Source: Haloferax prahovense DSM 18310 (GTDB taxonomy: Archaea; Halobacteriota; Halobacteria; Halobacteriales; Haloferacaceae). From it: a stretch of DNA of 64,000 bases. Location: assembly GCF_000336815.1 (NCBI RefSeq), contig NZ_AOLG01000053.1, positions 1 through 64,000 of the forward strand. The letters run 5' to 3'. This document shows positions 51,170-60,601 of the stretch, in pieces. Below the pieces are notes generated by a model. That model saw only the letters and a list, made by a program, of their open reading frames with translations, was not told the DNA's origin and searched no databases. Each line of letters begins with the position of its first letter. Within the stretch, counting starts at the first letter, position 1. A program made the position numbers and the translations under genes.

Positions 51170-51988
51170 ATGCCCGAGAACCCCAACACCGATGCGCCGT
51201 CGCGGACCCTCAGCACGGTGGACACGGCGGTCAGCGTCGTCAGGGCGCTCGAGGAGTTGAACGGGGCGCGCGTCGCCGAGTTGGTCGACTACCTCGACCT
51301 CTCGAAGTCCACGGTGTACAACCATCTCGCGACCCTGCGGAAGAACAACCTCGTCGCCAAGGACGGCGACAGCTACCATCTCAGCCTCCAGTTCCTGCTT
51401 CTGGGCGAGTACGTGCGCAACCAGCAGATACTCTACCAAGTCGGCAAGGAGGAAGTCGAGGCGCTCGCGGAGAAGACCGGCGAGTACGCCCACCTCTCGA
51501 CCGAACAGCACGGCCTGCGAATCAGCCTGCTCAAGGTGCGCGGCGAGCGCGCGGTCGGCAGCCAGTACCAGCGCTCGAAGATTCAGCGCCCGGACAACCT
51601 CCACGCGTCGTCGACCGGGAAGGCCATCCTCGCGTTCCTCCCGCGCAGTCGGGTGGAGGAAATCGTCGACCAACACGGCCTGCCGGCGAAGACCGAGGCG
51701 ACGATCACCGACCGCGAGGCGCTGTTCGACGAACTCGACGCCATCCGCGAACGAGGGTACGCCTGCAACGACGAGGAGGAAATCGAAGGCCTCCGCGCCG
51801 TCGGCGCACCGATTCGAGACCGCAACGGCACCGTCCTCGGCGCGCTGAGCGTCTCCGGGCCGACGAGCCGAATCAAGGGCGAGCAGTTCCGCGACACCAT
51901 CCCCGAGATGGTCACGAGCACGGCCAACATCATCGAGGTGAACATGAACATGGCGGCGCGGAGTTCGAACGCCGGGCGCTTCGGTTGA
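51170..51988 (+). CDS. IclR-family transcriptional regulator of the Dpp/M20 cluster
   Basis: This regulator of about 272 residues has a winged helix with V-S-V-V-R-A-L followed by R-V-A-E-L-V-D-Y-L-D-L-S-K-S-T-V-Y-N-H-L-A-T-L. The effector domain carries H-A-S-S-T-G-K-A-I-L, R-E-R-G-Y-A-C-N-D-E-E and A-V-G-A-P-I-R-D-R. I favour the ATG at 51170 (MPENPNTDAPSR); one at 51143 would add nine residues. It is the third IclR protein in the window. It resembles the one at 38511 in the K-S-T-V-x-N-H-L recognition helix, suggesting old duplications. By position it probably controls the M20 genes and the dpp operon in response to the imported compound. Confidence 0.92.
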   Translation: MPENPNTDAPSRTLSTVDTAVSVVRALEELNGARVAELVDYLDLSKSTVYNHLATLRKNNLVAKDGDSYHLSLQFLLLGEYVRNQQILYQVGKEEVEALAEKTGEYAHLSTEQHGLRISLLKVRGERAVGSQYQRSKIQRPDNLHASSTGKAILAFLPRSRVEEIVDQHGLPAKTEATITDREALFDELDAIRERGYACNDEEEIEGLRAVGAPIRDRNGTVLGALSVSGPTSRIKGEQFRDTIPEMVTSTANIIEVNMNMAARSSNAGRFG

Positions 51989-52167
51989 ACCGCCCACCCC
52001 CGACAGCCATGACACAGATATGCCCGTAATCTTTTGCGACATCTCATCCGGTTTCGGGTGCGGTGTCCGGCCGAGCGGTTCGGCGTTCTGACCGTCGTCC
52101 CGACCGTTTCACCGGGGGCCGTCCCGCAGCCGTCGTCGGTCGCTCGAAGCGAGCGAGAGCTGGCCCG

Positions 52168-53265
52168 TCAGTCCCGTCTCTCGTGGGTGAACGGAGTCTC
52201 CCCGATGTCGATACGCTCCAAAGTGATCGTCCGAATCTCCATGTCTTCGAAGACAGCACCCCATCCGCCAACGACGGCCGTTTCATCGCCCGTGTCGAGT
52301 GTGAGGTTCTTGTACGCCCCCAGGTCGGACAGCGCCAGCCGTGACGGCGGTCGCTCGTCTCCGTAGAACGAGATGTCGGCGACGCTCCCTTCGACAGTCG
52401 TCTCTCCGCCATCCGCAAGGTCGATGCCTTCGACGGTGACCCCGAGTTCGAACCCGCGTTCCCAAAGCGGGACGATATCTCGAATGAACTCTTCGATGGT
52501 AACGTAGGTGTACTGGTCTTCGGCGTCGAGGTAGACGGTCGGGTAGAGGTTCCACAGACAGGTGAGGAAGAACCAGTGAAAGACAAACGGCAGGATACGG
52601 TCGTAGACGAGGACGCCGTAGTCTTCGTCGGAGCGGGGGTTCGGTCCGAAACACGTCCGGTTTCGGTCGATGACGACGAGGTACGGTCCCGGAATGGTAC
52701 ACACACGAAGTTCCGAGAGTACCCCACTCGGGTCGAACGCCGCGGGTGGTTCATCATCTTGGTCGATGTAGACGGCCGCACGGACGACGACACCTCGGTC
52801 ACGGGCCTCTCGAAGCGCCGGAGAAAGCGACTGGAGTTGTTCGAACGACCCGGCGACCTCCACGACGGTTTCTGCGTCGTCGATGAGGTCCTGTGCGTTC
52901 TCGACTGCTGTCTCGACACGCTTGGTGACGCCGACTCTCGCGTCCATCCGCTCGGGAGTACGGTATCGCTCGCGGACCGCTTCGGCAGCATCGTGGAGGA
53001 GTTCACCCCTGGACTCTAGGTCCGCCATCGCCGCCTCCGGGTCACACGGTTGAACGTACAGTTTCTCTCGTTCGATCGTTTCGACGTATCCCTTCGATTC
53101 GAGGCTCCGGAGAACGTCGTACACTTGCGAGACGGGGACGGCGCTCTCACGGCCCACTTCGATAGCAGGCGAGACGCCCATCTCGAGGAGTGTGAGATAG
53201 GCGTCGGCTTGGTACGACGTGAGGTCCGCGTACTCGAGTGCTTTCGTCAGCGTTTCGCGGTCCAT
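52168..53265 (-). CDS. TrmB-family transcriptional regulator
   Basis: This 365-residue TrmB-like protein has a winged helix at residues 1-75 (L-T-S-Y-Q-A-D-A-Y-L-T-L-L-E-M-G, S-Q-V-Y-D-V-L-R-S-L-E-S-K-G-Y-V-E), a coiled region, and a C-terminal sugar-sensing domain (residues 105-365). TrmB proteins repress or activate sugar-uptake and glycolytic genes upon binding maltose, glucose or other sugars. The start at 53265 (MDRETLTKALEYAD) fits the family better than an ATG at 53289. Genes for a beta-glycosidase and a sugar-type ABC importer lie next to it, so it is the likely local regulator. It is 1 kb from the glycosidase gene on the same strand. Confidence 0.9.
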   Translation of the reverse strand: MDRETLTKALEYADLTSYQADAYLTLLEMGVSPAIEVGRESAVPVSQVYDVLRSLESKGYVETIEREKLYVQPCDPEAAMADLESRGELLHDAAEAVRERYRTPERMDARVGVTKRVETAVENAQDLIDDAETVVEVAGSFEQLQSLSPALREARDRGVVVRAAVYIDQDDEPPAAFDPSGVLSELRVCTIPGPYLVVIDRNRTCFGPNPRSDEDYGVLVYDRILPFVFHWFFLTCLWNLYPTVYLDAEDQYTYVTIEEFIRDIVPLWERGFELGVTVEGIDLADGGETTVEGSVADISFYGDERPPSRLALSDLGAYKNLTLDTGDETAVVGGWGAVFEDMEIRTITLERIDIGETPFTHERRD

Positions 53266-54262
53266 ACCCGTACTCACACAATCGTTCACTATGAATACTT
53301 CGTTGATGTCCGACCTCGTATTCGTGGAGCCGTTTGCGTTCGACCAGTTCGTGGTAAGCCGCCTGTGTGGGGGAGTTCGACCGCTTCAAAACGACTGCCG
53401 TCGCTCGCGAACGACTCACCGTTCGGGTTCCACCAGAAACAGTTACTTTTCTGCCAACAATTTGGATGTCGTTGGTGGGCGATATACTACACCCGGGAGG
53501 CCGTCAGAGACACCGCCACCGAGATTCCGACTCACCCAGAGCCAGTCGAATGTACGGTGCCTGTCTCGAGGCACGATTCAACTGCTGAGTGGTTGTCCGA
53601 GTATCCCGTGTGGAACGCTGTGAACGGCGGGCACACCAAGCCATTACAGGCCTACGTCCGTAATAGATATGCCGCCTACGACCCGGATATACTCTACGAT
53701 ATGATAGCTGAGCCGGCGACACGGCTTCGTGTCCCTACCGAGCAGCGAATCAATTCGGTCGACATTCTCAGATACGCCGTTAGAAGCCGTCAATCAGGAG
53801 TTTGGGATGTCGTCATACTTATTTTTCATCGTCCTATACAGAAAATCTGCTTGTGTCTGATTTCTTAGTTTTCAAATCCACCTGAAACAGAATCACGACT
53901 TATATGCCTTCTAAGCCCTGATTAAGGAGTCAGAGTGTTCTCGACAAACTTATGCTACGCTGATTTGTTTTCTCAATCTCTAATCGAAATGACCTGATAT
54001 CCTGTATATGTGTGTTTCATGTGGCCGAATGTCAGACAATGGATGCCCGTAGAATACCGAACGATGGCCCGAACGGTCGTCGACGAGAGCCTCACGAAAC
54101 GCGGGCGACGGCTCAACAGGAGACAGTTCCGTGTCCGTTCTCGCCGCGGCGTCGAGAGGGGGACACGTAGTGGCGGCGCTCTCTCCACGAAGAACCGCCA
54201 GGAAAAATATCGCCGCCGAAAACCTCGCTCGGAACGGGTTACGCAGTCTGCGACGAGGCCGG
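53266..54262. other. 1-kb region with a coding-like fragment, no intact gene
   Basis: On the plus strand, from about 53510 to 53860, one frame reads P-V-W-N-A-V-N-G-G-H-T-K-P-L-Q-A-Y-V-R-N-R-Y and A-A-Y-D-P-D-I-L-Y-D-M-I-A-E-P, then Q-R-I-N-S-V-D-I-L. Its residue mix looks like a real protein, but upstream it runs into the TrmB promoter without a proper start, and no family is recognised. It is probably a truncated gene. The part from 53870 to 54000 is AT-rich and empty. The part from 54000 to 54262 has only overlapping random frames. Confidence 0.4.
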
Positions 54263-56494
54263 TCAGTCGGACTTCGGTTCGACGGTAATCGTGACAGCTT
54301 GCTCGCCGACACGAAGGGTGTACTCACCCGGAATCGCCGACACCCTCCCGGTTTCGTCGACGCGCCCGATCGATGCCGCATCGATGGGGACCGACACCGT
54401 CTCTGTGGCTCCGGGGTCGAGCGAGACACGCTCGAACCCACAGAGTTCCCGGACCGGGGTTACGCGCGTTCCAGCCTGGTCGGTGACGTACACCTGTACG
54501 ACGGTCGAACCGCGTCGGTCCCCGACGTTCTCCACGGGGAGTTCGACTGTCGTGGTCCCGTGGGGTGACATCCGCTCGTTCGTCACGGTCATCGAGCCGA
54601 ACTCGAACTCGGTGTAACTCAGCCCGTGACCGAATTCGAAGAGTGGGTCGTACGACGGGAGATGTTCGTCGGGACCGATCGGTGTCGGGTGCGGGAAGTG
54701 ATTGAACCGGGTGGGAAGGTGACTCGCGGACCGAGGGAACGAAATCGGTAATCGCCCGCCGGGGTCGCACGCCCCGAAGAGCGTCTCCGCGACGGCTTGG
54801 CCACCCATCGTCCCCGGGTAGTACGCCAGCAACAGCGAGGGGAGATTCGCTGCCATCCACTCCACGGCCAGCGGTCGACCCGTGACGAGGACACCAACGA
54901 CAGGCGTCCCCGTCTCGTACAACGCTGTCACGAGGTCGCGCTGCGCATCGGGGAGTTCGAGCGTGGTTCGGTTCGGAAACTCGTCGGGAGCGGTACCGCT
55001 CTCCGCGGTCGGCCCGAACTCGTGGATATACCAGTTTTCCCCGACGGCGACCACCGCGATATCCGCATCCTTCGCCGCTTCGACTGCGGCGTCGATATCG
55101 ACTGCTTCGGTTATCGTCGTCCCCTGCTCGTAGGTCACCGTCCCGTCACACGCGGATTCGATTCCGTCTTTGATTGAGATGACGTCGGTGCCCGCCTCGT
55201 CGGGGACACTCCAGCCACCGAGTTGGTGGATGGGGTTGTCCGCGTTCGGCCCAGCGACGAGGACGTCGGCAGCGGGGTCCAAGGGGAGCGTGTCGTCGTT
55301 CTGCAGGAGCGTCATCGACTTCCGCGCCGTCTCTAATGCCTCGGCACGATGCGCCTCGGCACCAACGACGTCTCGCGCTTCGTTCGCATCGACGAACGCG
55401 TCTTCGAAGAGTCCGAGCCGGAATTTGAGGTCGAGGACGCGCCTGACGCTCTCGTCGAGCACGTGCTCTGCAACCGCACCCGCTTCGACGAGCGACGCGA
55501 GGTGGTCCGCGTGCGCGACCGCATCGACTGATGCGACATCGAGTCCAGCGTTGCGAGTCATCCGGACCGACTCACGGTGGTCGCTCGCGACGTGGTGGTC
55601 TTCGTGAAGCATCCGGACACCGTTCCAATCAGAGACGACGGTTCCATCGAATCCGAGTTTCCCTCGGAGAAGGTCCGTGAGATACTCGCGTGAGGCGTGT
55701 GCGGGTTTCCCGTCGATTGCGTTGTAGCAGGGCATAACGGACGCGACACCCTCGTCAATCGCGTCGAGGAACGACGGTAAGAAGACGTTTCGAAGGAGGT
55801 ACGAAGACACTTCGACGGGGGCAGTATCTTCCCCCCGTGCGGGCTCGCTATAGGCCGGGAAGTGTTTCGCGGTTGCCGCCACGGAGTTGGAGTCGTCGAG
55901 GCCGTCGCCTTGGTATCCACGTACCATCGCACCTGCCATCCGGCCGCACAAAAATGGACTCTCGCCGAACGTCTCGAAGGTGCGACCCCACCGCGGCTCC
56001 CGAGCAACGTCGCACGTGGGCGAATAGTTCTGCTGTGCCCCCGACTTCCGGACTTCGGTTGCAGTGACCGCTGCTGCGCTCTCGACACCGTCTTCGTCCC
56101 ACGTCGCCGCCATCCCGAGCCCGTTCGGGAACGCCGTCCCTTCGGCGACGTACGCGTGACCGTGGACAGCATCCACGTTGAACAACAGCGGGATGCCGAG
56201 TCGAGTCTTCGACAACGCGACTTCTTGAAGGTGGTTGACCGTCTCGACGACGTCGTCTATTCGAGAGTCGAGCGCTCCTGCCCATCCGAACGACGCAACA
56301 GCACCGACTGCGGATTCGACGATTTCGTCTTCGACGTCTTCGACCGATTTGAACTCCTCAAGTTGTCCCGCCCACGTGCCGACGAGTTGCCCGACTTTCT
56401 CTTCGACCGTCATTCGGTCGAGAAGGTCCTCGATGCGCTTCTCAGTCGGGAGAGTCTCATCTCTGTAAGGGGGATGCTTGCTTTCTGACTGCAT
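54263..56494 (-). CDS. Glycoside hydrolase family 3 beta-glycosidase
   Basis: This 743-residue GH3 enzyme has the full BglX-like architecture: a TIM-barrel-like domain, an alpha/beta sandwich and a C-terminal fibronectin-III-like domain (V-E-L-P-V-E-N-V-G-D-R-R-G-S). Nucleophile D289 lies in T-V-V-S-D-W-N-G-V, and substrate-binding K210-H211 in A-T-A-K-H-F-P-A-Y. The enzymes release glucose or xylose from beta-linked oligosaccharides. There is no signal peptide, so it works inside the cell on imported material. A TATA element on the minus strand (56518-56526) lies 24-32 bp before the ATG, indicating leaderless translation. It is divergent from the Opp-type importer operon. Confidence 0.93.
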   Translation of the reverse strand: MQSESKHPPYRDETLPTEKRIEDLLDRMTVEEKVGQLVGTWAGQLEEFKSVEDVEDEIVESAVGAVASFGWAGALDSRIDDVVETVNHLQEVALSKTRLGIPLLFNVDAVHGHAYVAEGTAFPNGLGMAATWDEDGVESAAAVTATEVRKSGAQQNYSPTCDVAREPRWGRTFETFGESPFLCGRMAGAMVRGYQGDGLDDSNSVAATAKHFPAYSEPARGEDTAPVEVSSYLLRNVFLPSFLDAIDEGVASVMPCYNAIDGKPAHASREYLTDLLRGKLGFDGTVVSDWNGVRMLHEDHHVASDHRESVRMTRNAGLDVASVDAVAHADHLASLVEAGAVAEHVLDESVRRVLDLKFRLGLFEDAFVDANEARDVVGAEAHRAEALETARKSMTLLQNDDTLPLDPAADVLVAGPNADNPIHQLGGWSVPDEAGTDVISIKDGIESACDGTVTYEQGTTITEAVDIDAAVEAAKDADIAVVAVGENWYIHEFGPTAESGTAPDEFPNRTTLELPDAQRDLVTALYETGTPVVGVLVTGRPLAVEWMAANLPSLLLAYYPGTMGGQAVAETLFGACDPGGRLPISFPRSASHLPTRFNHFPHPTPIGPDEHLPSYDPLFEFGHGLSYTEFEFGSMTVTNERMSPHGTTTVELPVENVGDRRGSTVVQVYVTDQAGTRVTPVRELCGFERVSLDPGATETVSVPIDAASIGRVDETGRVSAIPGEYTLRVGEQAVTITVEPKSD

Positions 56495-56517
56495 ACAGCG
56501 AAGAGAAGACCACTACT

Positions 56518-56526
56518 ACTTATACA
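56518..56526 (-). promoter_or_regulatory. TATA element of the GH3 gene
   Basis: AATGTATAAG on the minus strand lies about 24-32 bp upstream of the GH3 start codon at 56494. This is the distance expected for a leaderless archaeal transcript, and it supports that start. An opposite promoter (AAATATTTATTA, about 56662-56673) serves the importer operon, so both units could respond to one regulator bound between them. Confidence 0.5.
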
Positions 56527-56703
56527 TTTGCCAACGGGTGGCTAACGTCGCACAGGGGTTGTGTTTCGCGACGAGCGCGAGACCGTGTCGTGCCCTCCGA
56601 CGCCGACGTGTTCGGGCGGCGCTCTCGGGAGCGTTACAACAACGAACGACCGCACCTAACCAAATATTTATTAACAATGGGTATGGTTTGTTATCAGTAC
56701 GCC

Positions 56704-58527
56704 ATGTCAGACAGTACTGACCGCTTTAGCGACTTGATTAGCCGGCGCAGTTTCGTCGAACTAACCGGTACAACCGGAATCGCAGCCCTTGCGGGGTGTA
56801 GTGGTGCGTCCACCGGAGGGGGAACGACCGACGACGGTGGGTCCAACGGGGACGCGACCGGGTCCAACGGGGACGAGACAGACGGTGACGATTCCGAGAC
56901 GAGTGGGACGACTGTCCTCGACAAGAAGATGGTCGGTGCCACGAACAACGGTGTCCCGACGAACCTCCACCTGAACCCGGAAGCGACACAGAACTACGAC
57001 CCACGAGCGGGAAACTTCGTCTTCGAACGGTTCGCCGCCTACAACTTCTCGACCGGTGAGTTCGAGTTAGCCGCGCTCGACTCGTGGTCTATCGAGGGGC
57101 AGACGGTGACACTCACGCTCCGGGACGACCTGTTGTGGGATACCGGCGAGGACGTGACCGCGCGTGACGTCCTGACGCAGTTCCGCCTGATGAAGAAGAT
57201 GAACACGTCGCTTTGGGACTTCACCGAGAGCGTCGAACGGGGCGACGACGACAAGACCGTCGTTCTCAACCTCAAACGACCATCCAACCCGGAGGTCATC
57301 AAACACACGCTCGCCAACGGGTCACTCCGACTGTTCGCGTACCATCCGACCTTCGAACAGTTCCTCGACAAAGAAGCCGAGGAGCTCCAGCAGTTCAAAT
57401 ACGAAGGAGACGTGGTCGCGAGCGGTCCCTTCTCGGTCGCGTCGAAGTCGAAGCAGTCGTGGGAACTCACGAGGAATCCCGAATACTACGGCGCTGACAA
57501 CATCAACTTCGCGGGTATCTCGCTTCTCTCGCGGGGGGACAACACCGCACTCCAACAGGGCCTGATGGGCCGCGAACTCGACTTCGTCACGAGCCTCTTC
57601 GCGCCGCCGAAGATCGTCGGCAACTTCCCCGACTCCGTCGAAGAAGTGACCATCTCCGCGAAATGGGGGTACGGTGTCCTGTTCAATCACGACGACCCCG
57701 ACTTCGGGAAGCGAAACGTCCGGCAGGCGGTCGCTCACGTCATCAACCGCCAGCAGGTCGTTGATAACGCAGGGCCGCGAACGAAAGCGCCCGCACCGAA
57801 GGTGACTGGCATCGCCCCGGACGACCAGGAGTCGTGGCTCGGTGACGCGTACGACTCCTTCGAGGGGTACGGCATGGCGGCGTCGCAGACGGACAAAGCC
57901 GCTGCGCTCCTCCGCGAGGCCGGCTACTCGAAGGAAGACGGCACGTGGACACACAGCAGCGGTCGAACCCTCGGTGGGACGTACTACACTCCCGCTGGCT
58001 GGACGGACTGGACCACGGCGACGAACACTGTCGTCGACCAGTTGAACGCGTTCGGCTTCGACTTCGAAATCAGCCAGAAGCCGACGGGAGATTTCTTCGG
58101 CGGCTACATCGAATCCAACTTCAAGATCGGCGCGTTCTACTGGATGCCCGGCGGTGCACGGTCGGCGTTCCCGTACTTCCCGCTCCGCTGGCAGCTCACT
58201 AACCCGGACATCGACGGCGGGCACAACTTCCCGGAGGGCGAACAGACTGTCCCCGGGATGGACGGCGGCGAGATGACTATCGACCCACTCTCGGTGGCAC
58301 AGGAGATTTCGACCACGCAGGACCGAGCCACGACGGAGGAACTCATCAAGCGTGTCGCGTGGCACCACAACCAGAACCTTCCAATACTGGGGCTGGTCGC
58401 GAAGCTCGAACAGTCGTGGCTCACCACCGACGAGTGGGACATCCCGGCGGAAGGGAGCGACGACCGAGCAATCAAGTGGCCAAGCGAGTGGCTCCCACGC
58501 CAGGGACAGCTCATGGCCGAGCAATAA
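56704..58527 (+). CDS. Opp/Dpp-type substrate-binding lipoprotein, probably for oligosaccharides
   Basis: This 607-residue precursor has a Tat motif I-S-R-R-S-F-V (RR at 14-15), a lipobox A-L-A-G-C with Cys32, and a Gly/Asp/Thr linker that repeats D-A-T-G-S-N-G-D. The SBP family 5 fold follows (L-R-D-D-L-L-W-D-T-G-E-D-V-T-A). The start at 56704 (MSDSTDRFSD) is chosen for correct spacing to the signal; the longer open frame covers the promoter. Binding proteins of this family serve peptides but also beta-oligosaccharides, as in cellobiose/Opp-like systems of Pyrococcus and Thermotoga. The neighbouring GH3 enzyme and TrmB regulator favour a sugar substrate. Confidence 0.88.
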   Translation: MSDSTDRFSDLISRRSFVELTGTTGIAALAGCSGASTGGGTTDDGGSNGDATGSNGDETDGDDSETSGTTVLDKKMVGATNNGVPTNLHLNPEATQNYDPRAGNFVFERFAAYNFSTGEFELAALDSWSIEGQTVTLTLRDDLLWDTGEDVTARDVLTQFRLMKKMNTSLWDFTESVERGDDDKTVVLNLKRPSNPEVIKHTLANGSLRLFAYHPTFEQFLDKEAEELQQFKYEGDVVASGPFSVASKSKQSWELTRNPEYYGADNINFAGISLLSRGDNTALQQGLMGRELDFVTSLFAPPKIVGNFPDSVEEVTISAKWGYGVLFNHDDPDFGKRNVRQAVAHVINRQQVVDNAGPRTKAPAPKVTGIAPDDQESWLGDAYDSFEGYGMAASQTDKAAALLREAGYSKEDGTWTHSSGRTLGGTYYTPAGWTDWTTATNTVVDQLNAFGFDFEISQKPTGDFFGGYIESNFKIGAFYWMPGGARSAFPYFPLRWQLTNPDIDGGHNFPEGEQTVPGMDGGEMTIDPLSVAQEISTTQDRATTEELIKRVAWHHNQNLPILGLVAKLEQSWLTTDEWDIPAEGSDDRAIKWPSEWLPRQGQLMAEQ

Positions 58528-58548
58528 TCGAAGTGGAGCAACGTAACC

Positions 58549-59553
58549 ATGAGTAACTACTACGTCCGTCGGACGGCCAGGGTGTTCGCGACCATCTTCG
58601 CGGTCGCGACGCTCACGTTCGGGCTGATTCGCCTCCTTCCGGGCGGCCCCTTCACGCAGTTGCGCGCGCAACTGCTTCGGCAGGGCGTTCCGGCATCGGA
58701 GGTCGACGCCCGGATTTCGAACCTCCAGAACATCGACCCCAACGCGCCGCTCTGGCGGCAGTACCTGGACTACATGGGCGCCGTCGCTCAGGGGAACTTC
58801 GGCGAGTCGATCTCGCTGGGCGAACCGGTGGCGCAGATCATCGCCGAAGCGGTGCCGTGGACGGTGTTCGTCGTCCTGGTGTCGACGATTCTCATGTTCG
58901 CCGTCGGTATCTTCCTCGGGTCGTTACAGGCCTACTGGGAAGGCTCACGGTTCGACAAGGCGTTCAGTGGCCTCTCGATCGGCCTCATGTCCGTCCCCTT
59001 CTACGTCGTCGCCGTCATCTCACTGTACGTCTTCGCGTACCAGTGGGGATGGTTGCCGACGGCGGGAACGGTCGGGACCAACGTCGAGAAAGAACTGAGC
59101 GTCCCGTTCGTGCTCAGCGCGCTCGAACACAGTCTCTTGCCCATCTTCTCGTACACGCTGGGCGGGATCGGCGGGCAGGCGTTGGCCATGCGCGGGAACA
59201 GTATCCAGGTGCTCGGTAACGACTACGTCCGGGTCGCGAGACTCCGCGGACTCCCCGACCGCCGTATCGCGACTCGGTACGTGGCGAGGAACGCCATCCT
59301 TCCGATGTACACCGGGTTCCTGTTGCTCCTCGGATTCCGCCTGTCGGGGACCGTCATTCTGGAGCAGATATTCTCGTACACCGGACTCGGCTACTACATG
59401 TTCGCCGCGCTGAAGGCGAACGACTACCCGCTCATGATGGCGACGTTCCTCATCATCACCGTCGCGCTCATCGTCGGCGTCTATATCGCCGACCTGACCT
59501 ACAGCAAGATCGACCCACGAATCAGTGCCGGAGGTTCTGATGAAGCGTACTGA
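58549..59553 (+). CDS. Opp/Dpp-type ABC transporter permease 1
   Basis: This 334-residue OppB-type permease begins MSNYYVRRTARVFATIFAVA and has six helices. The ATPase-contact loop is Y-V-R-V-A-R-L-R-G-L-P-D-R-R-I. It is 21 bp downstream of the binding-protein gene and overlaps the second permease gene by 14 bp. In the oligosaccharide-importer interpretation it forms half of the membrane channel. Confidence 0.92.
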   Translation: MSNYYVRRTARVFATIFAVATLTFGLIRLLPGGPFTQLRAQLLRQGVPASEVDARISNLQNIDPNAPLWRQYLDYMGAVAQGNFGESISLGEPVAQIIAEAVPWTVFVVLVSTILMFAVGIFLGSLQAYWEGSRFDKAFSGLSIGLMSVPFYVVAVISLYVFAYQWGWLPTAGTVGTNVEKELSVPFVLSALEHSLLPIFSYTLGGIGGQALAMRGNSIQVLGNDYVRVARLRGLPDRRIATRYVARNAILPMYTGFLLLLGFRLSGTVILEQIFSYTGLGYYMFAALKANDYPLMMATFLIITVALIVGVYIADLTYSKIDPRISAGGSDEAY

Positions 59554-60601
59554 GAGAGAAGAGTCCAGCGCAACGGAGTCCAGCGCAGTGGTTACCGACG
59601 GTGCCGGCGTCGACTGGCGGGGGTCGGCCTCGTCGTCGGTGACGGTGACTCGTGCGGAGCGACTTCGAGAGTTCTACGAGGAAACCGTCTTGAAACCGAT
59701 GCTCGTCGCGTGGTCGGACAGCAGAACCCGACTCGGACTGCTCATCATCGGTTTCTACGTGTCGTTGGCGCTCGTGGCCGTCCTCGGTCTCTGGCGAGCG
59801 CCTTCGACGAGTCAGGCCCCTCGGTACCTGACGCTGTTCGAGAACATGCAGTACCCACTCGGGACGACTGCGTCGGGGACGGACCTCGCCGCACTCATCA
59901 TCCACTCGACTCCAGACATCTTGCTGATGGTCACCTCGGGTGGACTCTGGGCGACCGGTATCGCCGTCCTCGTCGGGACCGTCGCTGGGTACAAGGGCGG
60001 TTCGGTCGGACGCGCGTTGATGTCGATATCGGACTTCGTCATGGCCATCCCCGGGCTCCCACTGGTGATGATTCTCGCGATTACGTTCAATCCCAAGAAC
60101 CCGATCCTGCTCGGAATCGTCATCAACATCAACTACTGGGCTGGCCTCGGCCGGTCGATCCATTCACAGGTGCTGACGATTCGGGAGAACAACTACGTCG
60201 AAGCCTCCCGGACGATGGGCGTGAGCACGCCGCGAATCATCCTGAAGGACGTGCTTCCGAACATCATGCCGTACGTGACGGTCAACTTCGTGTTCGCCGC
60301 GCGGTACGTCGTGTTCGCATCGATCGGACTGTTCTTCCTCGGCGTGTTGCCGTACTCCGACCAGAACTGGGGCGTCACCCTGAACTTCGCGTACAATGGT
60401 GGTGCCCTGTTCTCTTGGAGTGCCGCACACTGGCTTCTCGTCCCGATGGCCGCGATTATCGGCCTCTCGGTCGGACTCATCCTCCTCGGCCAGGGGATGG
60501 ACCGCGTGTTCAACCCGCGCGTTCGGACTCGTCTGACGGGAGAATCAGCGTCGACCGCTTCGGCCGACGAGAAAGAGACCGGGATGACGGAGGTACTGTA
60601 G
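59540..60601 (+). CDS. Opp/Dpp-type ABC transporter permease 2
   Basis: This 353-residue OppC-type permease begins at ATG 59540 (MKRTEREESSATE) with a charged cytoplasmic N-terminus of about 65 residues before the first helix. The contact loop is Y-V-E-A-S-R-T-M-G-V-S-T-P-R-I. The start overlaps the previous gene, consistent with translational coupling; a GTG at 59525 is less likely. The stop codon at 60599-60601 is immediately followed by the ATG of the first ATPase. Confidence 0.9.
   Translation: MKRTEREESSATESSAVVTDGAGVDWRGSASSSVTVTRAERLREFYEETVLKPMLVAWSDSRTRLGLLIIGFYVSLALVAVLGLWRAPSTSQAPRYLTLFENMQYPLGTTASGTDLAALIIHSTPDILLMVTSGGLWATGIAVLVGTVAGYKGGSVGRALMSISDFVMAIPGLPLVMILAITFNPKNPILLGIVININYWAGLGRSIHSQVLTIRENNYVEASRTMGVSTPRIILKDVLPNIMPYVTVNFVFAARYVVFASIGLFFLGVLPYSDQNWGVTLNFAYNGGALFSWSAAHWLLVPMAAIIGLSVGLILLGQGMDRVFNPRVRTRLTGESASTASADEKETGMTEVL

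Noticed and set aside
56810-56900. Possible tandem repeat (gggtccaacgggga units) that might suggest a repeat array
   Set aside because: It is the low-complexity Gly/Asp/Thr linker after the lipobox of the binding protein, a common coding feature, not a CRISPR or regulatory array.
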